Positions 8,321 through 17,388 of a stretch of DNA of 64,000 nt are shown in pieces. Made by a program: the position numbers and the translations under genes. The DNA lies in assembly GCA_032054765.1 (NCBI GenBank), contig DAMBSC010000006.1, positions 1-64,000 on the forward strand, written 5' to 3'. The notes beneath the pieces were generated by a model. The model searched no databases, was not told where the DNA came from, and saw nothing but the letters and a program-made list of their open reading frames with translations. The stretch comes from DFXE01 sp032054765. GTDB taxonomy: Bacteria; Bacteroidota; Bacteroidia; Bacteroidales; Tannerellaceae. Each line of letters begins with the position of its first letter. Position 1 is the stretch's first letter.

Positions 8321-11233
8321 TCAATCAATCTTTTTTTTAAAATATCTTCCGGGAAACTCTGCGAATATAGCTATAATCACTAAAACAGCAAAGAAAGCAA
8401 GAACCAATAAATTAAATTTATAAGTAGAAATAATATTTCCGCCTATATTTTTCACATGACTATAGAATGCTGCCCTTCCATATCGATTATCAGGTACCAA
8501 ATAGATCTGGCCTATTTTCGGATAGATACGGTTATTGTTTTCTTTAAAAAAATGACGGGTGTTAGCACCGGTTACTAATTCTTCTATTACGATATTATGA
8601 TGTTCTTTTTTTAGATTATTCAACCATTCATTTCCGTTGTTCTCAATTAATTTCTCCGTGGTTTGCTCTAGATAAGCTGTAAAATTATGTGCTCGTAAAT
8701 CCAAAGCCGAATCTATACTATTTAAATATATACTATATTCTTCTCCATTAACGGGAAGTGAGAGACGTGCTGCTTTGCTTAATATAGGTATCTCATTAGT
8801 AAGCGTTTTTTTTAAAGATTGATCTCCTGTTTCTTCATACCTGTTGAGTATATTACGAACTTCTTCAAGATGTATATCTTTATAATACTGAGCCAGAAAC
8901 TTCTCTTTCTGAATAATAAAGAAATGTTGGTTATATGCGTTATCGCAAAACTGTTCAACCATTAACGCTTCAAATGCCCATCTTGAAGGAATAATTTCTC
9001 CAATCAACGGCACAACATTTTTGTCTTTACTTTTTGTGTTCAGATCATCAAACTTTATTACTACTCCACATAAAAGTATTTGTGGTATTAATAATAAGGG
9101 GATAGTTATATAAATGGCTACAATAGAACTTAACGTTTGTGATAGCCATAATCCTGTAAGGTTAGCAAGAAAAGCTGTTATCCACAGGACACTCCACCAA
9201 ACAAAAAACATTTCACTACCGACCTTAATAATAGAATTACCCACAGCAATAAAAAGCAATGTCTGAATTCCTGATAACAAAAAGAGAAATACTATTTTAG
9301 AAGTAAGATAACTGCTTCGACTCAGACGCAGGAATCGTTCTCGTTTTATTATGGTTCGGTCTTTGATAATTTCTTCTGCGCTAATACTCAGTCCAATAAA
9401 TGTTACTACAATAACAGACATAAAAATATAGGAAAGGAAGTTTTTGTTATATAATAATGCATATTCTCCCTCATCTACAAATTTAGTAAGTAAAGCTACG
9501 ATTAAAGCAAGTAGGGGTGCTTCCAGAAAAGCAATGGTAAGATATTGTTTGTTGGTAAGTTTTGTTATTAAATTCCGCTCAAAGAAAATAAAGAACTGCT
9601 TTATCCAGGATGGTTTGTGTTGCTTATTTTCCGGAAGTTTTTTGTTTTTTACAGGTTTGGGAGTAGTTCTTGATTCCAGATATTTTTCATGCCATTCTTC
9701 CGGAGTAAATTTACGAATGTCTGTCTGCTTACCAGAATCATCTATTTTTTTGGAATCAATAATATTTAATATTAGTTCGGGATTAACATTTCCGCAAACA
9801 CTACAGACGCTTATATCCTGGTCAGTAAATTTAGCCGCATGTTTAAAATAGGTAATAGCCTCTATCGGGTTCCCATCATATATTGGATAGCCTCCTTTGT
9901 CTAAAAGCCATAACTTATCAAATAACTTGTAAATATCGGAAGAAGGTTGGTGTATATTTACCACTACTAGTCGTCCACGATGAGTCTGCTCTTTGAGAAG
10001 CATCATTACCTTCTCTGAATCAGATGAAGACAAGCCAGATGTCGGCTCGTCCAGATAAAGGATGGCCGGTTCACGAATTAGTTCAAGAGCTATATTGAGT
10101 CGTTTACGTTGCCCGCCACTTATAGTTTTATGTATGGAAGAACCTACTTCCAGGTTTTTAATCTCCATCAAATCGAGGTCTTTCAATACTTTATCTGCTC
10201 TTTCTTCAATCTCATCATTTGTTATACCATCAAAGCATAGACGAGCTGTATACAATAGATTTTGATAAACAGTAAGTTCTTCTATCAGTAAATCATCCTG
10301 CGGAACAAATCCTATTAATCGCCTGGCTTCATTTGTGTTCAATGGATAACCATTAATCATAATAGTTCCATTATTCGGAGGAATGTTACCATTCATTATA
10401 TCCAGTAATGTTGATTTACCAACTCCACTACCTCCCATAATAGCCACTAATTGGCCGGACTCAAGATCAAAGGAAAAGTTATGAATTCCATTCTGACTAT
10501 TTTTAAATGAAAAATCCAGATTACGCCCCGTTAGATAAACAATATTCTTTTGCTCATTTTTATTGAAAACGGCCTGTACATCACTAAAGTATACAGGTTG
10601 AAAAAGGGGACCCTTTACAACACTACTATGTTGCCAGGTATAAAATATATTAGAGGTTACAGGTAAGTCATTCATAAAGACTAAACCTATACCATGATAT
10701 GTAAATATATATCTGTCAAAACGTTTTAAAAATAAAACACTGATATATCCTTCCATACCTTCACGAATAATATGGTTCTCAATCTTTTGAGAGTCACCAC
10801 TAATCGTAAGTATAAGAGGGGAGGGGGTGCCTACAATAAAAGCCAGAATATGATCAAATTCATCATGCGAAATATTAAATATCTCAGCAACGAGACGAAA
10901 TACTTTCAGATTCTTATCAAGTTCACTGCTATTGTTGTATGCAAATTCGATAAAACGCACTAACAAAAGAAGCTGTTCTTCTGATGTTAATTGTATCTTC
11001 ATCTGCGTACAGATATTACGGATCACACTTTCTTTATCAATTGCAAATAATGAATCATCGTACACACTACGTAATTCATTGTATAATTCGATATATTCTT
11101 TGTGTGACCTGACTCCGAAGTGGCTTGATAAGTATGAGTTAACAGCTCGTATCGCCTGAGAATTCTCTATTCTTACAATAGAGGCAAATACGGCAAATAA
11201 ATTCAATAGCCCATTAAGGATACTCTCGTTCAT
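8321..11233 (-). CDS. Large ABCG-like half transporter with N-terminal helical and FHA-like regions
   Basis: 970 aa. Residues about 1-140 are a helical TerB-like segment (LVRFIEFAYNNSSELDKN). About 150-235 may be FHA-like or a variant of it. The ABC ATPase (about 240-480) has Walker A GGSGVGKSTLLDIMNG, signature TISGGQRKRLNIALEL, and Walker B AILYLDEPTSGLSSSDS, in the ABCG (White/PDR) style. A CSVCGNVNPE pair follows, then an ABC-2 membrane domain (about 555-745) and a further membrane helix near the C-terminus after a long extracytoplasmic loop. Substrate unknown. A minus-strand -7 box lies at 11255-11262. Such fusions are known in Bacteroidetes but not functionally assigned as far as I know. 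Confidence 0.85.
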   Translation of the reverse strand: MNESILNGLLNLFAVFASIVRIENSQAIRAVNSYLSSHFGVRSHKEYIELYNELRSVYDDSLFAIDKESVIRNICTQMKIQLTSEEQLLLLVRFIEFAYNNSSELDKNLKVFRLVAEIFNISHDEFDHILAFIVGTPSPLILTISGDSQKIENHIIREGMEGYISVLFLKRFDRYIFTYHGIGLVFMNDLPVTSNIFYTWQHSSVVKGPLFQPVYFSDVQAVFNKNEQKNIVYLTGRNLDFSFKNSQNGIHNFSFDLESGQLVAIMGGSGVGKSTLLDIMNGNIPPNNGTIMINGYPLNTNEARRLIGFVPQDDLLIEELTVYQNLLYTARLCFDGITNDEIEERADKVLKDLDLMEIKNLEVGSSIHKTISGGQRKRLNIALELIREPAILYLDEPTSGLSSSDSEKVMMLLKEQTHRGRLVVVNIHQPSSDIYKLFDKLWLLDKGGYPIYDGNPIEAITYFKHAAKFTDQDISVCSVCGNVNPELILNIIDSKKIDDSGKQTDIRKFTPEEWHEKYLESRTTPKPVKNKKLPENKQHKPSWIKQFFIFFERNLITKLTNKQYLTIAFLEAPLLALIVALLTKFVDEGEYALLYNKNFLSYIFMSVIVVTFIGLSISAEEIIKDRTIIKRERFLRLSRSSYLTSKIVFLFLLSGIQTLLFIAVGNSIIKVGSEMFFVWWSVLWITAFLANLTGLWLSQTLSSIVAIYITIPLLLIPQILLCGVVIKFDDLNTKSKDKNVVPLIGEIIPSRWAFEALMVEQFCDNAYNQHFFIIQKEKFLAQYYKDIHLEEVRNILNRYEETGDQSLKKTLTNEIPILSKAARLSLPVNGEEYSIYLNSIDSALDLRAHNFTAYLEQTTEKLIENNGNEWLNNLKKEHHNIVIEELVTGANTRHFFKENNNRIYPKIGQIYLVPDNRYGRAAFYSHVKNIGGNIISTYKFNLLVLAFFAVLVIIAIFAEFPGRYFKKKID

Positions 11234-11254
11234 TTATTTCATACTATTTGATCA

Positions 11255-11262
11255 CAAAATTA
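11255..11262 (-). promoter_or_regulatory. -7 box for the ABCG-like transporter gene
   Basis: On the minus strand this reads TAATTTTG, matching TAnnTTTG, 22 bases before the ATG at 11233. A weak -33 match (minus ATTG) lies about 19 bases further upstream. Confidence 0.45.
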
Positions 11263-11341
11263 AATCGAATTACATAACAAACAATATTTTTGAGTTATAA
11301 AGATTTTTTTTTGTTACGAAATGTGTATTATATTTGTTTCT

Positions 11342-12715
11342 ATGCATCAAAAAATCAAAAACAACAGCAGCTCTGTTTTATTTATAATATGTATGGCATC
11401 TTCACTGGTGCCGTTTATGGGATCTTCGCTTAATCTGGCATTACCTTATATTAATGAGACACTTTCTCTTGATGTCGTAACATCCAGCTGGATACCGACT
11501 TCTTATATGTTGTTTACTGCTATTTTTCAGGTTCCGTGTGCCCGATTAGCTGATATGATTGGCCGAAAGAAGATTTATATTACCGGTGTAGCCCTATTTA
11601 CTTTATTCTCTTTTTTAAGTTGCTTGGCTGATACTGGTTTTACATTAATAGTATATCGTTGTTTATCGGGTATCGGAAGCGCTATGATGTTTGGTACCAG
11701 TATGGCAATCCTAACATCATCTATTCCTCCGGAAAAAAGAGGTAGAGCCTTCGGTATAAATACAGCCGTAGTTTACTCTTCTTTAGCTATTGGCCCATTA
11801 TTAGGGGGATTGCTTACACAGTATTTTAACTGGCATAGTATCTTCTTTGTGGCAGGGATTATAGGAACAATTGTCGTGATCGGTTCATTAATTGTTTTGA
11901 AGGAAGAATGGAAAGAAGATGTGAAAAGTAAATTTGATCTTATCGGTTCCATATTGTATGCTGCAGGTTTGTTTTCCATTATATACGGTTTTTCTGAACT
12001 ACCTCAAATCAGAAGCTTTGTTTTGCTTGCATTCGGATCTGCATTATTGATTTATTTTTCATATTATGAAAAACGGCAATCACATCCGGTATTCAATATT
12101 AGTGTATTTCTATCAAACAGAGTTTTTAAACTTTCTTCGTTATCTGCCTTAATCAATTATTCATCTACCTCCGCCATTGCTTTTATGTTGAGTCTATATT
12201 TGCAATACATTCGTGGATTAACACCTCGTGATGCAGGATTTATATTGGTATCACAATCTGTAGTCCAAACAATTGCTACACTAATTTCAGGAAGGATGTC
12301 AGACAAAATATCACCAACATTTCTAGCTACCTCCGGTATGGGGATTATAGTCGTAGGATTGATTGGTCTTTGCTTTCTTACCGAGACAAGTAGTTTTATT
12401 CTATTAATCGTTTTATTGGCATTACTTGGATTGGGCTTTGGCATGTTTTCATCTCCTAATACCAATATCATTATGAGTTCCGTAGAGAGTAAGGATTACA
12501 GTATGGCATCAGCTACTATCGGAACTATGCGACAAACCGGACAGGCATTCAGCATGGGAATTGCTATTATGGCTATGTCATTAATAATCGGAAATGTTCA
12601 ATTATCATCTGATATTCATAATCAGTTGTTAGTAAGTATGCGGATAGTTTTTGTTATTTGTTCTGTTTTATGTTCAATTGGTGTTTATATGTCATCTATT
12701 AGAGAAAAGAAATAG
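11342..12715 (+). CDS. MFS transporter, drug:H+ antiporter type
   Basis: 457 aa from the ATG at 11342. An upstream in-frame ATG at 11321 would add seven residues, but a TATATTTG -7 box at 11329-11336 overlaps that region, so I prefer 11342. Multiple membrane segments; the first is SSVLFIICMASSLVPFMG. The loop after the second segment carries the major-facilitator signature (ARLADMIGRKKIYITG), and SGIGSAMMFGTSMAIL followed by PPEKRGRAFGI is the arrangement of EmrB/DHA2-like exporters. It is convergent with an AraC regulator 11 bases away and divergent from the ABCG-like transporter. Substrate cannot be read from the sequence; multidrug export is the family default. Confidence 0.85.
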   Translation: MHQKIKNNSSSVLFIICMASSLVPFMGSSLNLALPYINETLSLDVVTSSWIPTSYMLFTAIFQVPCARLADMIGRKKIYITGVALFTLFSFLSCLADTGFTLIVYRCLSGIGSAMMFGTSMAILTSSIPPEKRGRAFGINTAVVYSSLAIGPLLGGLLTQYFNWHSIFFVAGIIGTIVVIGSLIVLKEEWKEDVKSKFDLIGSILYAAGLFSIIYGFSELPQIRSFVLLAFGSALLIYFSYYEKRQSHPVFNISVFLSNRVFKLSSLSALINYSSTSAIAFMLSLYLQYIRGLTPRDAGFILVSQSVVQTIATLISGRMSDKISPTFLATSGMGIIVVGLIGLCFLTETSSFILLIVLLALLGLGFGMFSSPNTNIIMSSVESKDYSMASATIGTMRQTGQAFSMGIAIMAMSLIIGNVQLSSDIHNQLLVSMRIVFVICSVLCSIGVYMSSIREKK

Positions 12716-12726
12716 AATAAAAGATA

Positions 12727-13575
12727 TTATTTCATGTTCAATTCTTTCCGTAAGCCAGAAGGCGTCATTCCGAATTGTTTTTTACAATAGGTCGTAAAAT
12801 GGGCAGGAGAACTGAATCCGTATTCTTTAATAATTTGCTGCATAGGTATCTTTTTATTTGCCAGCAAAGCTCTTACATGATGTGATTTCTGAATAAGCAT
12901 CCATTTATAAGGGGATTCGTCAAAATGTTGTTTAAATTTTCTGGTTAACGAACGGACAGATAAGTTACAGATACGAGCTAACTCTTCAACATTTTTAGCA
13001 TCCATATAATGCTTTATAATAAATGCTTTAAAATCCAGGTCCTGATTGATAATAGGTTTTAAGAATCTGGCAAGTTCTTGTTTAGAATAGAATGTTTTTA
13101 ATATTAAGAATATTTCTTTTTGCTTTGCATCATCAAGATGTTGATACTGAATCTTATGGCCCTGATAAAACAAAATACTCTCCAATACAGCTTGTAAAGC
13201 CGGACGTATTTCTAATTTATTAAATACATTCCGTTCGTTACTGAATTCCTTTAGCTCATCAAAACCTAACTGATCAAATAAAGCTACCTGATTATTAAAC
13301 GACAATAACAAATATTTCATATCAGAGTATGCTTCAGTTATTAGCATTGAGTCATGGGAGACAAAAAGCATCTCTCCTGCTGAACATAAATGATTATGAA
13401 ATTCATTACAAGAAACATTCATCTCACCTTCCAACAAGAATATAAGATGATTCAACTGTTTATCTTTCAGCTGGATGCTTCTCCCTTTTCTTTCTTGCTT
13501 TACATTAAACTTTACAATAAAATCTGAGACAAAATATTTATTTGTCAATAGTTCTTTTGTATAAATTGATTCCAT
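12727..13575 (-). CDS. AraC-family transcriptional regulator
   Basis: 282 aa. The N-terminal half (to about 165) resembles a cupin-type sensor (KQLNHLIFLLEGEMNVSCNE; HNHLCSAGEMLFV). The C-terminal two helix-turn-helix motifs are clear: NVEELARICNLSVRSLTRKFKQHF and PMQQIIKEYGFSSPAHFTTYCKKQFGMTPSGLRK. It faces the MFS exporter tail to tail, so it may or may not control it. A minus-strand -7 box at 13622-13629 precedes it. Ligand unknown. Confidence 0.88.
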   Translation of the reverse strand: MESIYTKELLTNKYFVSDFIVKFNVKQERKGRSIQLKDKQLNHLIFLLEGEMNVSCNEFHNHLCSAGEMLFVSHDSMLITEAYSDMKYLLLSFNNQVALFDQLGFDELKEFSNERNVFNKLEIRPALQAVLESILFYQGHKIQYQHLDDAKQKEIFLILKTFYSKQELARFLKPIINQDLDFKAFIIKHYMDAKNVEELARICNLSVRSLTRKFKQHFDESPYKWMLIQKSHHVRALLANKKIPMQQIIKEYGFSSPAHFTTYCKKQFGMTPSGLRKELNMK

Positions 13576-13621
13576 AGAGTCAGCGGCATTATTTATTTAA
13601 ATATTTTCCCGAATATATTTA

Positions 13622-13629
13622 CAAATATA
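13622..13629 (-). promoter_or_regulatory. -7 box for the AraC regulator
   Basis: Minus strand reads TATATTTG, 46 bases upstream of the ATG at 13575. The gene-free stretch 13576-13795 also has a 7-bp hairpin (13691-13697 with 13703-13709, TGTTTCG/CGAAACA) of unknown role. Confidence 0.5.
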
Positions 13630-13795
13630 GTTCACTTTTTCTATATATGATTACCATTTAGTAATTATTTCTTATATTCTTGTAACACAATGTTTCGAAT
13701 TCCGAAACAAATTATGGGTAAAGTTCAATAAAACAATTTGTTAAATTTATAATATGAAGTGTTTAATCAAATTTATGTTTTCACACATTCGGGAC

Positions 13796-14650
13796 TTATA
13801 TTTTATCCGAAAGTTGACCTATCCAGTAATTACTTTCATTTATTGACTCACCTTTTTCATTAAATACTCCAATAATATACTGTCCTTTCCATAATATAGG
13901 AATATCACCATTATACTTATCCTGGATAATAAGTTCACCTTCTTGTAAAGCTGAGTCCTGTTTCGTAAAAGAATAGTAATTACTTAGCATTTCTTTTGCT
14001 CCTTCTTTGGATTTTCCATCAATTAAGAAAAGTTGAAAATGCTGGCCGGCATTCTCATATTTTGTGACGTAAACAGATTTTAAAAAATCATGCCCAATAT
14101 AACTGGAAGTAATATAGGCTTCCGTATGAGGTACTTTGCCTTTTTCAGGGAATAATTTTATAAGAGAAGGATAATCGGCTTCCGAATCTATTTTATTTGC
14201 CAGACCTTCTGCAATTTGTTGGAGAACTCCATTTACTTGTTCAGAGCTGTTTGTCTGCATTTTTACATACATATTTCCTGAGAAAAAATAGAACTGTTTA
14301 TCTCCTCCCTGCGCTTCTCCTCCTATAGGAAAATATTCCAGATCAGATGAGCGTTCCGATGAATACATACCAAATGCATCCTCCGGTGACGCGTGCCGGT
14401 AAGCTTGTACCGTGATATACTCATTTCCCCGTTTGTATTCCATAGAAGTCATCTCCTTAAAGTTGTTTTCTATGTATAGAGGAGCTGCCCCGTTTATTCT
14501 GTCAAATAAATTATCCGCATCGAATATCTCTATCTTATCGTCAATAGCCCACCCTGTTACAGAAGGTAACCAAGATTTTAATTGTTCAGGCGTCTGAGCC
14601 TGAATCAGTTGAATTGTAAGTAATAATAAGGCGATTAAATAATATTTCAT
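13796..14650 (-). CDS. DUF6599-like exported protein
   Basis: 284 aa with a signal peptide (MKYYLIALLLLTIQLIQAQ, cleavage near residue 19). The mature part begins with the conserved W-LPSVTGWAIDDKIEIFDADNLFDRINGAA layout and continues with YRHASPEDAFGMYSSERS, features I associate with the DUF6599 family. Function is not established. It starts 9 bases after the stop of the Tat-exported aldo/keto reductase-ferredoxin protein and is surely cotranscribed with it, so a shared periplasmic redox role is a reasonable guess. Confidence 0.75.
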   Translation of the reverse strand: MKYYLIALLLLTIQLIQAQTPEQLKSWLPSVTGWAIDDKIEIFDADNLFDRINGAAPLYIENNFKEMTSMEYKRGNEYITVQAYRHASPEDAFGMYSSERSSDLEYFPIGGEAQGGDKQFYFFSGNMYVKMQTNSSEQVNGVLQQIAEGLANKIDSEADYPSLIKLFPEKGKVPHTEAYITSSYIGHDFLKSVYVTKYENAGQHFQLFLIDGKSKEGAKEMLSNYYSFTKQDSALQEGELIIQDKYNGDIPILWKGQYIIGVFNEKGESINESNYWIGQLSDKI

Positions 14651-14659
14651 AGAACTATT

Positions 14660-15847
14660 TTATGATAAAAATTCATTAGGTACATGTATAACAGGAGTTA
14701 TTGCCGCGATCTTCTTTTCCACATCGAATCCAGAAATACAATTTACAATACAGGTATCACAGCTTTTGCAGACATCTTTTGGTAGTCCCAATTCTGCAAG
14801 TGTTTCTTTTGATAATGAAGCATTTTTATATCCGTAGGCATACATATATGCACGCATAATATCAGGAATAGGTAAATGTTCTGCACACTGGGATTCACAT
14901 TGACCACATTGCTGACAGTATAGCATTTCCTTATTACATAATGAAGCGAGGTATTCCTGATCTCCTGCTGAAAGCGTCGGATTCGAGGCGGCAGCTAAAC
15001 ATTCATCCAATTCACTGAAATTACTGAAACCTGGTATGGCTGTTGCGATATTTTTATTGCTCCAAACCCATTTTAAACAGGCTTGCGCATTGATCTTCTT
15101 TTTACCTTCAGCATCTTCTGTTCCACCTGTCATGGTTTTCATTGCAACAAAGCCTATACCTGCTTTTACCGCTTTTTCAATAGCGTCATTAGTCTCTTTT
15201 AGGTTGTTGATCTTAAAATTATAACTTAAAAGTATTACATCATATATGCCCGCTTCTACAGCAGCGTCTATAACCTCCGGATTTTGCGCATGCATGGAAA
15301 GACCTATGTATTTAGCTTTTCCATCTTCTTTGAACTTCTTGACAATATTTATGACACGTTCGTTCTTTACTACTTCAGGGCTTTTTAAATCATGTACATA
15401 ATAGATATCGACATAATCCATTTGCAAGCGACTAAGGCTCTGATCTATCATAGCTGTATACATTTCCTCAAAATCATCAGTATTAGGATCGCTAAATTTA
15501 CCTTTTGTAGCTATAGTAAACGAATCACGTGGTTTATCCTTAAAGAAAACACCCAACATCTCTTCATTTTTACCATTCTGATATCCGTGAGCTGTATCAA
15601 AATGAGTTATACCTGAGTTATATGCTGCTCTAACAACATTAGGATTATCTGCCCGCATTACACCCATACTGATAATGGGAACCTGAATTCCTGTCCTTCC
15701 TAACGTACGGATAGGGTATTTATTTGTTTCATGAATTGTATCAGTTGTAAGAGTAGACGCTGCAGCATCTGGTATAAGTAAAGCACCGGCTCCTGCCGTA
15801 GCAGATAGACGTAAAAAATCTCTCCTGTTAACACCTTTTTTCTTCAT
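14660..15847 (-). CDS. Tat-exported aldo/keto reductase with C-terminal dicluster ferredoxin
   Basis: 395 aa. The N-terminus MKKKGVNRRDFLRLSATAGAG carries a twin-arginine motif, so the protein should be folded with its cofactors and exported. Residues about 42-310 are an aldo/keto reductase barrel (RTLGRTGIQVPIISMGV, GITHFDTAHGYQNGKNEEMLG with the catalytic Asp/Tyr, MDYVDIYYVHDL). The tail has two 4Fe-4S motifs, CQQCGQCESQC and CKSCDTCIVNC. Electron transfer between the clusters and the AKR site is implied. First gene of a two-gene operon with the DUF6599 protein; -7 box at 15903-15910. Substrate unknown. Confidence 0.88.
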   Translation of the reverse strand: MKKKGVNRRDFLRLSATAGAGALLIPDAAASTLTTDTIHETNKYPIRTLGRTGIQVPIISMGVMRADNPNVVRAAYNSGITHFDTAHGYQNGKNEEMLGVFFKDKPRDSFTIATKGKFSDPNTDDFEEMYTAMIDQSLSRLQMDYVDIYYVHDLKSPEVVKNERVINIVKKFKEDGKAKYIGLSMHAQNPEVIDAAVEAGIYDVILLSYNFKINNLKETNDAIEKAVKAGIGFVAMKTMTGGTEDAEGKKKINAQACLKWVWSNKNIATAIPGFSNFSELDECLAAASNPTLSAGDQEYLASLCNKEMLYCQQCGQCESQCAEHLPIPDIMRAYMYAYGYKNASLSKETLAELGLPKDVCKSCDTCIVNCISGFDVEKKIAAITPVIHVPNEFLS

Positions 15848-15902
15848 GATAGCTGATTATTATGGATTATTTTTAATTATTGGTTTACTCTATTCATGTA
15901 AG

Positions 15903-15910
15903 CAAATATA
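15903..15910 (-). promoter_or_regulatory. -7 box for the aldo/keto reductase operon
   Basis: Minus strand reads TATATTTG, 55 bases before the ATG at 15847; no clear -33 element. Confidence 0.45.
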
Positions 15911-16020
15911 AAGACTTTTCACTTTATAATAATATATAGGACAATTAAATAACATATAGGATTAAAAATAAAAAAATGCTTTTAAACATCTACAATAATA
16001 ATTTTTACCAGTGTCATTCC

Positions 16021-16704
16021 TCAATCAATGATTAATTTATAGCCGATTCCACGTACATTTAATATTTGAATGTTCTTATCCTTTGACAATTTATGGCGAA
16101 GTTTTGTTATAAAAACATGAAAGCTTCGTGCATTGAAAAATGAGTTGTCTCCCCACAGGTCAAGAAGAACATCTTTCATAGGAAGCACCTGATCTTGATA
16201 TTCACATAACCGTTTAAGAATCTCCGATTCGCGATTACTTAATATCTCTTTTTCACCATATATGCATAAAGTTTGTTTAATTGCATCGAATGTATAGTTA
16301 CCCAATTGGAAAATCATTTCCGTCTGTCTTTGGAATGTTACTCTGTTAAGCAATGCTTTTATACGGATAATCAATTCAGCCATAGCAAAGGGTTTTTTCA
16401 AATAATCATTCCCGCCTGTTTCGAAGCCTTCTACCACATCATTTGCCCCGGAGCGAGCCGAAAGAAACAGAACAGGAGTGGATAGGTCCGTTTTTCGGAT
16501 CTGTCTGAGCATTGTAAATCCATCCATATCAGGCATCATGATATCCGAAACGATCACATCTGGCTTGAGAGTTTTGTATATAGATATTCCTTCTTCACCA
16601 TTTGAAGCCAATGTCACATCAAACCCTTTTTCATCCAATGTATCCTTTATAATCATGGATAACGTCTCTTCATCTTCAACCAGTAGTACTCTAATTTTTT
16701 CCAT
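16021..16704 (-). CDS. OmpR-family response regulator (RprY-like)
   Basis: 227 aa. Receiver domain 1-120 with acidic pair in LVEDEETL, phospho-acceptor Asp in PDVIVSDIMMPDMDGF (Asp53) and Lys in DYLKKPFAMAEL. The C-terminal winged helix (about 130-227) ends with FITKLRHKLSKDKNIQILNVRGIGYKLI. The combination with the kinase at 17389-18816 resembles the RprX/RprY pair of Bacteroides. Here the kinase gene lies upstream on the same strand but is separated by 684 bases without a gene, so the regulator probably has its own promoter. Confidence 0.9.
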   Translation of the reverse strand: MEKIRVLLVEDEETLSMIIKDTLDEKGFDVTLASNGEEGISIYKTLKPDVIVSDIMMPDMDGFTMLRQIRKTDLSTPVLFLSARSGANDVVEGFETGGNDYLKKPFAMAELIIRIKALLNRVTFQRQTEMIFQLGNYTFDAIKQTLCIYGEKEILSNRESEILKRLCEYQDQVLPMKDVLLDLWGDNSFFNARSFHVFITKLRHKLSKDKNIQILNVRGIGYKLIID

Positions 16705-16970
16705 ATAATGATATCGTGAGAATAATCGTTTTTAATGTAAAATGTGAAGGGTAAAGATAGTTAATGTTTGAAATACAGCTACAATTATGTCTTAAATCTT
16801 CAAGTATTCCCATATCATATTGGAAGTTTTTTAATATATTTTCTTTCTATTTTTAAAAAAAAATAGGTTTTCAGCTAACTTGCATTTTGAAAAAAAGCAA
16901 AGAAAAATTGGTTCTTTTCGAATATTTTTACGTCATTTATGAATATTACCCGTATTTTTATTTAAATTCA

Positions 16971-17080
16971 ACTAGATAAAAACCTAAAATCAACCGGATG
17001 AATTTGGAAAAACTACTGCATCAATTTTGAAAAACAACCGCATCAATTACAAGAAACATGTCTATCAAATTAAAAATAGC
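16971..17080. repeat. 22-bp tandem direct repeats in the kinase-regulator gap
   Basis: Within the gene-free stretch 16705-17388, three clear units start at 16993, 17015 and 17037, sharing AC-GCATCAATT and GAAAAACA-type blocks; weaker units keep ATCAA or ATAAA in phase at 16971 and 17059. The units are not palindromic. OmpR-family regulators bind direct repeats about one or two helical turns apart, so these could be sites for the neighbouring regulator; that is inference. The rest of the gap is A/T-rich and shows no ORF or RNA gene that I can support. Confidence 0.5.
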
Positions 17081-17388
17081 ACAAATTATATTCTTGAAAA
17101 GAGCGTTTTTTTTCTATTTTATCAAGAAATAAAGTTGAAATAGAATTATCATTACGTAAAGGAATCCAAACACTTCATTGTCATAAACCATACAACTATT
17201 GCGTAACTATGATATTATGAAACCATTTATTTGATTTTTATTTCTTTTTGAAAAACCTCAACTCGCTGAGAATACATTTTTTTCAACAGTTTCTTATTCC
17301 AGCTCTAAATATGCGCTCTATAGGATAGTTAATTTGACAATATGCTATTTTTGACAAAATGTCATTTCCGTGCAGAATAAAGGGTAAA

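Noticed and set aside
11321..11341. Seven-codon extension of the MFS protein
   Set aside because: It overlaps a TATATTTG -7 box; the ATG at 11342 is more likely.
13691..13709. Hairpin TGTTTCG/CGAAACA as a terminator
   Set aside because: No T tract on either side; could equally be an operator, so no function is assigned.
16705..17388. A hidden gene in the kinase-regulator gap
   Set aside because: No ORF with a plausible start, composition or ribosome site on either strand.
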